Source: Pycnopodia helianthoides
Taxonomy: Eukaryota; Echinodermata; Asteroidea; Forcipulatida; Asteriidae
Direction of reading: 5' to 3'
DNA length: 64,000 nucleotides
Assembly: GCA_032158295.1 (NCBI GenBank)
Contig: CM063255.1
Span: forward strand, 3,501,501-3,565,500
The notes below the pieces were generated by a model that was given only the letters and a program-made list of their open reading frames with translations, was not told the origin of the DNA and did not search any database. Below, one piece after another: positions 57,347 to 64,000 of this stretch (the stretch's first letter is position 1; every line of letters starts with the position of its first letter). A program made the translations under genes and the position numbers.

Positions 57347-58407
57347 CTTTCCTACTGTTTTTTGTACTGTGTGGAGCCACTGCAAAGAGGTCCAACAGCA
57401 CGTAAACTACCCCGAAAAGAAATGACCCGATTGATTTCTTGCATTGCGTGACAACATGTTCGGAATCAAATGGGAAAAACCTCTTGTGGGCAAACAAAAT
57501 AAAGTATTGTGCAACTAAGTCTTTGCTTTGAAATCATATTCATAAGTATTATTGAACAAGTTTCTCCGAGTGTGACATTTCCCGGTTCATGCATGTTGAC
57601 ATTTCGAAATGACTTTGTGAAACAGATTCTAATGGGGGGAACGTTCTTTTGTCACCTGGATTTGGTTTCATGCGTTTCCAAGTAGCACCATACCTCCTTT
57701 AAGTAAACGAAGTTTGTAATATCCATTGAGTGTTTCTGGACACAATGACACACGGATCCGTAAGTAAAATGTACACTACATGTTTTATAATAACAAGAAC
57801 CGTTTGGCAACTAGAATATTTTGGTGTTTGTAAAATTTGCTTGGAATAAATTCAAGTCTAAAAGTTAAAGGCGAACAATTGAACAAATCTGAATCAGTGT
57901 TCATATCCAAACCATTTAATACATACTGATCTACTACCGAAACAAAATTACATTCAAGTTTGTAAATTTCTTTCCACTTAAAACTAGTGAGTTAACACAA
58001 TACAAATTATTGAACTTATTTTACTGTTAAGCATACTGACACAAATTCATGGCTAAGATTATTTCGATCAAAATAATTGTTGGAAAATGATACTCATAAA
58101 TGTAAAAATACAGGAGTGATTGAGTTTATTTGTTATTATTATTTCCATTTATTCGATCAAGACAAACAGACAAAAATTACATTGAAACAAGTACATTAAG
58201 ATGAAAACAAATAAATAAGTGAGTTGGCCCTAGTTTAATAAGAAGTGGACAACATTTGAATACAAAAAATAAACAAATAAAAAAGCAATGACAAATACAA
58301 CTTGGGACCAAAACAGATTGAGCGAGTAAGAGTGGAGCATGCAGGAGGGCAACCTCCCCCCCCAAAAAAAAAAAAAAAAAAAAAAAAAAACAAGGACAGA
58401 CTAGACT
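57347..58407. other. 5' flank of the VWA7-like gene
   Basis: No exon recognised. It presumably holds the 5' UTR and promoter near 57350-57500, and a low-complexity AT-rich stretch at 58130-58300. Confidence 0.4.
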
Positions 58408-58799
58408 TGAAGGAACATTACAAAATTGGTAAGAAAATAACTTGTAAAATATACTTTTTGATCACAGATTTACATAAAACTTACACGGTCTAATGGTGAT
58501 GATAGTAGAAAACATACCTTGAAATATTTCTCTCTGAAATGCCATATTTGATGAGAAATGAATAAACTAATTTTCCGATTGGAGTTTATCGCTCAGTAAG
58601 CGTTTTATTCATTTGTTGAATCTATATGATTTTATGCAAATGTGTAATCGGTTTTTCACTATTTTCTCGTGACCCAGATGGCCGATCGATCTCAAACTTC
58701 TACAGGTTTGTCAGTTTATGTATATGGTGGATTACATAAAGTGCTTACACTGCCAGCAACTGTTTTGTTAGCAAAAAAAATTCTGTAATGTTCCTTTAA
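58408..58799 (-). mobile_element. MITE of the AAAGGAACATTAC family, copy 4 (inverted)
   Basis: Reverse orientation of the same ~390-nt family, upstream of the VWA7-like gene, ending GTAATGTTCCTTTAAG. Confidence 0.72.
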
Positions 58800-59284
58800 G
58801 TTTTTGTTCAAACAAAAACAAAGGGGTTCGGAAGACACATGACCAAATTACCAGAGCTGGTGAAAAGTAAAGAGAAAATTTGGTAGACATGTCTGTACAG
58901 TAAATAATGATAAACGTCAAGTTAATTGTGGTTCTAAATATTTGTATTTTGAAATAAAGCCTAATTGGTAAATTTATTTCGTATCCAATCGTTGAGATTT
59001 TTTAAGGATTTGCTAAGTGTGAAAGTGTGGTTAATAAATTTGTCAAATATCAAAGTCCAACTTTCGGTTTGAACCGGAAGTCAAGGTTAAATGAGGTCAC
59101 ACTTTATGTTGTGATTGTTAAGTCTACAATCAAATAACCTTCTGTGTCTCTCTTTGTTCAAGCGCCCTGAGCGCTTTAATGATGACAACGTGCACTATAT
59201 ATAAAACTCTCAAGTATTGGATGTAACATATCTCGGCTTGAATACACAAAGCTGCGGCTCATTATTGCATTTTTCCCCTGTATG

Positions 59285-59425
59285 TATAGATCTTGTAAAA
59301 TCGCCTCTTTACGTGACGTCACCTGACACCTGATGACGTCATTAGAACAGGAGCTTAATCACGCAATTTTTCCAGTAAATATAAATCTTTGCAAAGCGCA
59401 CTTTTAAGATGATGTGGAGTGATGG
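59285..59425 (-). repeat. GACGTCA-rich repeat (inverted copy)
   Basis: CTTTACGTGACGTCACCTGAC through GATGATGTGGAGTGATGG is the inverse of 35690-35900. Confidence 0.55.
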
Positions 59426-59466
59426 GAGGGAGGAGGGGGGGAGGGAGGGAGGGAGGGAGGGAGGGA
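59425..59466. repeat. (GGGA)n microsatellite
   Basis: A GGGAGGGAGG-type run of about 40 nt at the start of the ~430-bp tandem repeat field. Confidence 0.8.
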
Positions 59467-60935
59467 ACAAATTCAACCCAGCATTTTGTTCAACAACAAA
59501 CATTTTAAAGAAGTAAAATCAGCTAGGTTGCTCCTATGAAGATTTGAGGTCCGATGTGTAGATGAATTAATTTTTTTGAAGGCTTGCTCCAATAGTTTGT
59601 ACCAATAATATAACTAAGCAACTTGGGCGCGAGAGAAAGTTCCTGAATGTTTCGGTTATTCACTTCCAACTAAGCTTTACCTTGTAACTTAAATTGATAC
59701 ATTACCAAACCCTTTCCCAAGCCTGAAGTTAAAACTGCCAAACTGCACAAACGAATTCATCGCTTCGGGTATCTGTGGTAATGAAGAAGTTCTGAAGATG
59801 CATATAAGAAAATCTGACATTCATAAACCATGTTTACGAGCCGCTTGGGTGAGATAGAGTTTGTAGAATAACTTTCAGATTTTGATAATATTTGAAGCAA
59901 GCATTTTAGAACTGAACTAATTAAATCCATATAATGTGTTCAACAAAAAACATCTTTAAGAAGTGAAATCAGCAAGGTTGCTCCTTTGAAGATTTTAAGT
60001 CCGATGTGTAGATGATTTAATTATTTGAAGGATTGGTCCAATAGTTTGTACCAATAATGTAGTTCAGCAGCTTGGGGTTAGAGAAAGTTCCTAAAAGCTT
60101 TAATTTTGTTATTCTCTTCCAATCAAGCTTACCTTGTAACTTAAATTGATACTTTGCAAAAATTATTGCCAAGCCTGAAGCTAAAACTGCCAGACTGCAC
60201 CAGTGAGGAGTAATTCATCACCTCTGGTATATGAAGAAGTTCTGAAGATGTAATTATGATAAATTGACATTTTAAACCATGTTTAACAGCCGCATAGGGT
60301 GATATAGAGTTTTTATAAAAACTTCAGATTTTGAGAAGTTTTAAAGCAACAAATTCAATCCATAATTTTGTTCAACAACAAATATTTTTTAAGAAGAGAT
60401 CAGCTAGGTTGCTCCTTTTAAGATTTTAAGTCCAATGTCTGGGAAACTTAATTTTTCGAATTGTTGTTTCCAACCTTTTGTACCAATGTGGTGAAAAACA
60501 GTTTTTATATAGTTTCTCAGATTTTGAAAGTTAAAAAAAAGGGCATTTTAGCATTGATCAAGTTCAATCTAAAAGTTTAACACAAAATCTAAACACCAAA
60601 CCTCTTTAGAAGTGAACTCAGCTAAGTTGCTCCTTTGAGACGATTTTAAGTCCAATGTGTTGGAGATTTAAAATCGTGGATGATTGTTCCCAATTGTTTG
60701 ATACCAACAATATATCTAAGCAGCTTGGGGTGAGAGGAAGTTCCTGGTAAATGAATTTTAGTCCAAATTTACCATAAACTTAAACTGATACAATATAAAA
60801 CTCCTTGCCATGCCTGAAGTTAAAACCGCCAGACTGTATCAGCAAAGAGTAGTTCATCACCTCTGGTATCAGTAAAGAAAAGTCCTGAGGAAAAGTTAGC
60901 ATTTATAAGCCATGCTTAGTAGAAATTACTTTTAA
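59466..60935. repeat. ~430-450-bp tandem repeat, about 3.5 units
   Basis: An AGGTTGCTCCT motif (AAGTTGCTCC in the last unit) followed by GATTTTAAGTCC and GTTTGTACCAA recurs at about 59525, 59975, 60405 and 60625. Units 1, 2 and 4 also have CAGCTTGGGG-like and CCTGAAGTTAAAAC blocks. The third unit is shortened. Confidence 0.75.
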
Positions 60936-61155
60936 CTCACCAAACCTGTCTGAGAGATGCCACCATCAGATGTCTTCTCTGGTGAACAGATAAATGGAAT
61001 GATTGGTTAAACCATAATCTTACTTACTATAGCTTCCTTATCTTTTTAACATTCCACCAGGTAGAAGTTCCATCTGAACTTACATCTGCTTGGTGGAAGC
61101 AAGTTGCAATCTGTCAGAACAAAAAATAGGGTTATTAGCTGATGAGGGAAAAGAG

Positions 61156-62030
61156 GTCAATTGCTGTGGAAGGAAAAAATTGTTATTTGCTGTGGAAGTA
61201 AAAGTGGTTAATTGCTGTGGAAGGAAAAGTTGTTAATTGCTGTGGAAGGAAAAGTGGTTAATTGCTGTGGAAGGAAAAGTGGTTATTTGCTGTGGAAGGA
61301 AAAGTGGTTATTTGCTGTGGAAGGAAAAGTTGTTATTTGCTGTGGAAGGAAAAGTGGTTAATTGCTGTGGAAGGAAAAATTGTTATTTGCTGTGGAAGGA
61401 AAAGTGGTTATTTGCTGTGGAAGGAAAAGTGGTTATTTGCTGTGGAAGGAAAAGTGGTTATTTGCTGTGGAAGGAAAAGTGGTTATTTGCTGTGGAAGGA
61501 AAAGTGGTTATTTGCTGTGGAAGGAAAATTGTTATTTGCTATGGAAGGAAAAGTGGTTATTTGCTGTGGAAGGAAAAGTGGTTGGTTGCTGTGGAAGGAA
61601 AAATTAATAGTTATTTGCTGTGGAAGGAAAAGTGGTTATTTGCTGTGGAAGGAAAATTGTTATTTGCTTTGGAAGGACAATTTTTTATTTGCTGTATTAG
61701 GAAAAAATTTTATTTGCTGTGGAAGGAAATTGTTTTATTTGCTGTGGAAGGAACAGCGGTTACTTGCTTTGGAAGGAAAAGTGGTTATTTGCTGTGAAAG
61801 GAAAAAATGTTATTTGCTTTGGTAGGAAAAATTGTTATTTGCTGTGGAAGGAAAAATTGTTATATGCTGTGGAAGGAAAGATTGTTATTTGCTGTGGACG
61901 GAAAAGTGGTTATTTTCTGTGGAAGGAAAAATTGTTATTTGCTGTGGGAGGAAAAATAGTTATTCGCTGTGGAAAGACAAAATTGTTATTTGCTGTGGAA
62001 AGACAAAATTGTTATTTGCTATGGACGCTA
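61156..62030. repeat. 25-bp minisatellite, about 35 units
   Basis: The unit is GTTATTTGCTGTGGAAGGAA followed by AAGTG, with unit variants (ATTG, GGTT). Because 25 is not a multiple of three and the unit has no stop in any plus frame, long open frames of about 186 residues appear; these are repeat artefacts, not likely proteins. Variation increases toward the right end. Confidence 0.92.
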
Positions 62031-62043
62031 TGTCCTAATCAAC

Positions 62044-62244
62044 TTACCATTGATACTTACCACAATCACATGTAACATCAGGAGGAAATTCTTCGTTCTC
62101 TTTTTCTTTGTTTCTCTTTTTTTGTTTCGCATCCATTTTTTTCCACTCGCTTTGCAAGTCATTATCTGCATGCAGCGCAGCGCTCAAAAAATTGAATTTT
62201 CGAGAATGTTTTGCTAACTGATTGTTTCTTCCACAACTAGTCAA
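62044..62244 (-). other. Coding-like block, basic then acidic, copy 1
   Basis: The minus strand reads SEWKKMDAKQKKRNKEKENEE then FPPDVTCDCG, followed by GTAAGT donors. It is paralogous to 63260-63400. It may be a 3' exon of an unrecognised minus-strand gene. Confidence 0.3.
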
Positions 62245-62259
62245 TAAAATCCATTCGTT

Positions 62260-62400
62260 TGCAATATTAAACGGTTAATTTACCTCAACTAAATAAACCG
62301 TTTAGATATCCCTAACTGAACGAATTCATCGACTAGTTAGTGTAAACTGCACATGCTCCATGTTACCATGGTTTTACACTAATGTAAAGCAACAAAAGGG
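62260..62400. repeat. Flanking repeat with copies at 63495 and 63675
   Basis: ATATTAAACGGTTAATTTACC, TCCCTAACTGAACGAATTCATC and TAGTGTAAACTGC recur with changes at about 63503-63592 and 63684-63782. Confidence 0.5.
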
Positions 62401-63180
62401 GGAAAATCATTTTTTTTTTGCCAAGTTCATCTCAAAAAAATAGGACAGTAAAAACACTAAGTTTTGTAAATTTTGTGCATCAGTCACATACTGATTTATA
62501 ATTTACCAGTTTTTGTGCTTTTATGAGGCTGATTGTCATTACTTTTTTAGAAAAAAACTACTTTTGGTGATGTTTAATATTCCGATATACTTTATTATGA
62601 ACTTCATTACTAAAAGTGTAATGTATAAATGCTTTGACTTATAATGGTTTTAATGATTTTATAGGAACGAAAGATCTTTATTTACTAGAGAAAGTGTCGT
62701 GTTATTTCAAAAGTCTTCGTGTAATATTGTTTTTATACTTTAGTAAGTCTGTGCACATTTTGTTTATTATTTTATATTGATTTTTTGAAATAGTGTCATT
62801 ACTAAGAAATTCAAAAGAGTCTCTAAATTAAAAATTTGTACGCTAAAACATAGCAAATTAATCATGCCAATGTTCAGCTCTAAAATGACAACAAAATAAG
62901 GTCACCAGTTTCTTTCATAACCATGGGAATGTTGCAAGAGAAACTAGTCGACTTCAATGCATCACTCTGGCCACGACCAAAATGCCCTCAAATCAAGAAA
63001 ACCCTCTCAGAACAAATAGTGGATGGTATCACCAATGACAATATTAGTAGACAACATCAACAAGTACCTAGATGAACACCCTGTGGAAGAGAAAGTAACC
63101 TGTTATGTTAATTGGGGGAGGAATGGGGTTTATATCTAGTCTGCTTACCAGTATTGATGCCTTCTTAAAGATCTTCAAGT
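62401..63180. other. No gene recognised
   Basis: AT-rich sequence. On the minus strand a TTTTCAACAG acceptor at 63222-63231 precedes a short open stretch to about 63170, too weak to call. Confidence 0.35.
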
Positions 63181-63259
63181 TCCCCAGCCCTCAATGATGG
63201 CAAAGTTGAACTGTCCTGGACCTGTTGAAAAGACAGCACTTATAAGTTCTAGGCCTACT

Positions 63260-63457
63260 CTATGTCCCTCTAACCAACTTACCATTTATACATACCACAA
63301 TCACCTTCAACATCAAGAGGGTTATCTTCTTTGTGTCTCCTTTTTCTTGTTTAACCTTTCTTTTTGGCTTCTTTTTTTTTAGTCCACTTCTTAATTCATT
63401 GCCTGTTGCGCAGCGCCCTAAACAAGTAAGTTTGGGGTAATTTCTTATGTTGGGCAC
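63260..63457 (-). other. Coding-like block, copy 2
   Basis: The minus strand has a RRHKEDNPLDVEGDCG frame aligned with the DVTCDCG of copy 1. Both are followed by ATG|GTAAGTTG at the same relative position. The upstream Lys-rich stretch is shifted in frame. Confidence 0.3.
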
Positions 63458-64000
63458 CTTATCTACTCAATTTTTACCAATTGATGAAATTTTTTCACCA
63501 GAAATATTAAACGACTAATTTAGCTCATCTAAATTAGACATTTTAATATTCCTTACTGAAAAACTCATCGTCTAATAAGTGTATACTGCAAAATAAATAA
63601 AAACAAGTTCGGGGTAATTGTGTTTTATTATGCTGAGCGCCGTATCTATTCAATTGTTATCAATTGATGATAATTATTCACCAGAAATATTAAACGATTA
63701 ATTTAGCTTATCTAAATTAACCATGTTAACATTCCTAACTGAAAAACAAATCACCACCAAATAAATGTATGCTTCAAAAAGCTCCATCTAAACATGCACT
63801 ATTTGGAGGCAGCTAAAGGGAAAAATGTTTTCCATTTAGCTTTTGCCAGTTTAATTCTAAAAAGATTACTAAATTATTTAAGTAACATGGTTTGACGCTT
63901 TCGCAAGTATATGTGAAGAATGTTTTTTTTTTTAGCTATTTAATTCATCTGATTGTTTTGAATCTCATTATTAAAAAAAAAAAAAAATGAAATAAAGGAA

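Noticed and set aside
61237..61825. Open frames of 186-187 residues
   Set aside because: They come from a stop-free 25-bp minisatellite read in different frames; no start context, domain or splice support.
1..64000. CRISPR array, integron or phage-like system
   Set aside because: All repeats are of eukaryotic transposon or satellite type; genes have spliceosomal introns.

Overview
This is a stretch of animal nuclear genome: AT-rich, with intron-rich genes, GT-AG splice sites and many mobile-element remnants. The repeat types and the secreted somatomedin-B protein family suggest a marine invertebrate deuterostome, most likely an echinoderm. That placement is inferred from style only; no marker gene fixes the species. 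There are no bacterial-type operons, rRNA genes or CRISPR arrays. Most long open frames are chance frames or transposon debris, so genes were rebuilt by joining exons whose reading phases agree.

Plus strand, about 6.5-28.4 kb: a gene for a small secreted protein. It has a signal-peptide exon (6617), four somatomedin-B (SMB) exons (17297, 18721, 24660, 26218) and a terminal cysteine-containing exon (28082). All internal introns are phase 1 and the joined frame is 241 residues. The four SMB exons are two pairs created by a 7.4-kb head-to-tail duplication (about 12.45-19.84 and 19.85-27.33 kb). The duplication also copied a dead Penelope-like element, an antisense LINE fragment, a tRNA-like SINE and a fold-back element.

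Plus strand, about 31.8-38.3 kb: a paralogous secreted-protein gene. It has two near-identical alternative signal exons (31942 and 35003), the same cysteine module (36376) and two exons of a beta-rich C-terminal domain (37067, 37956), joined 250 residues. It lacks SMB exons. Both genes share a promoter-proximal CGCCCACAAC block and a duplicated downstream segment, so they look like tandem copies that later diverged by exon gain and loss. From 42.1 to 44.5 kb a tandemly repeated segment carries two copies of an 82-nt exon-like block with intact splice sites.

Minus strand, 57.3-45.7 kb: a complete 19-exon gene for a VWA7-like single-pass membrane protein (1040 residues). It has a signal peptide, a Het-C-like N-terminal region, a von Willebrand A domain with MIDAS residues, a long beta-rich extracellular region, a transmembrane helix and a short acidic tail.

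The rest is repeats: long inverted-repeat elements (1.4-2.4, 9.9-11.2, 17.5-18.2, 24.9-25.7 kb), a four-copy MITE family beginning AAAGGAACATTAC, a perfect 109-bp palindrome at 44.7 kb, ~140-bp tandem repeats at 3.6-4.1 kb, ~430-bp tandem repeats at 59.5-60.9 kb and a 25-bp minisatellite at 61.2-62.0 kb. At 62-63.5 kb a pair of duplicated coding-like blocks may be part of an unrecognised minus-strand gene.
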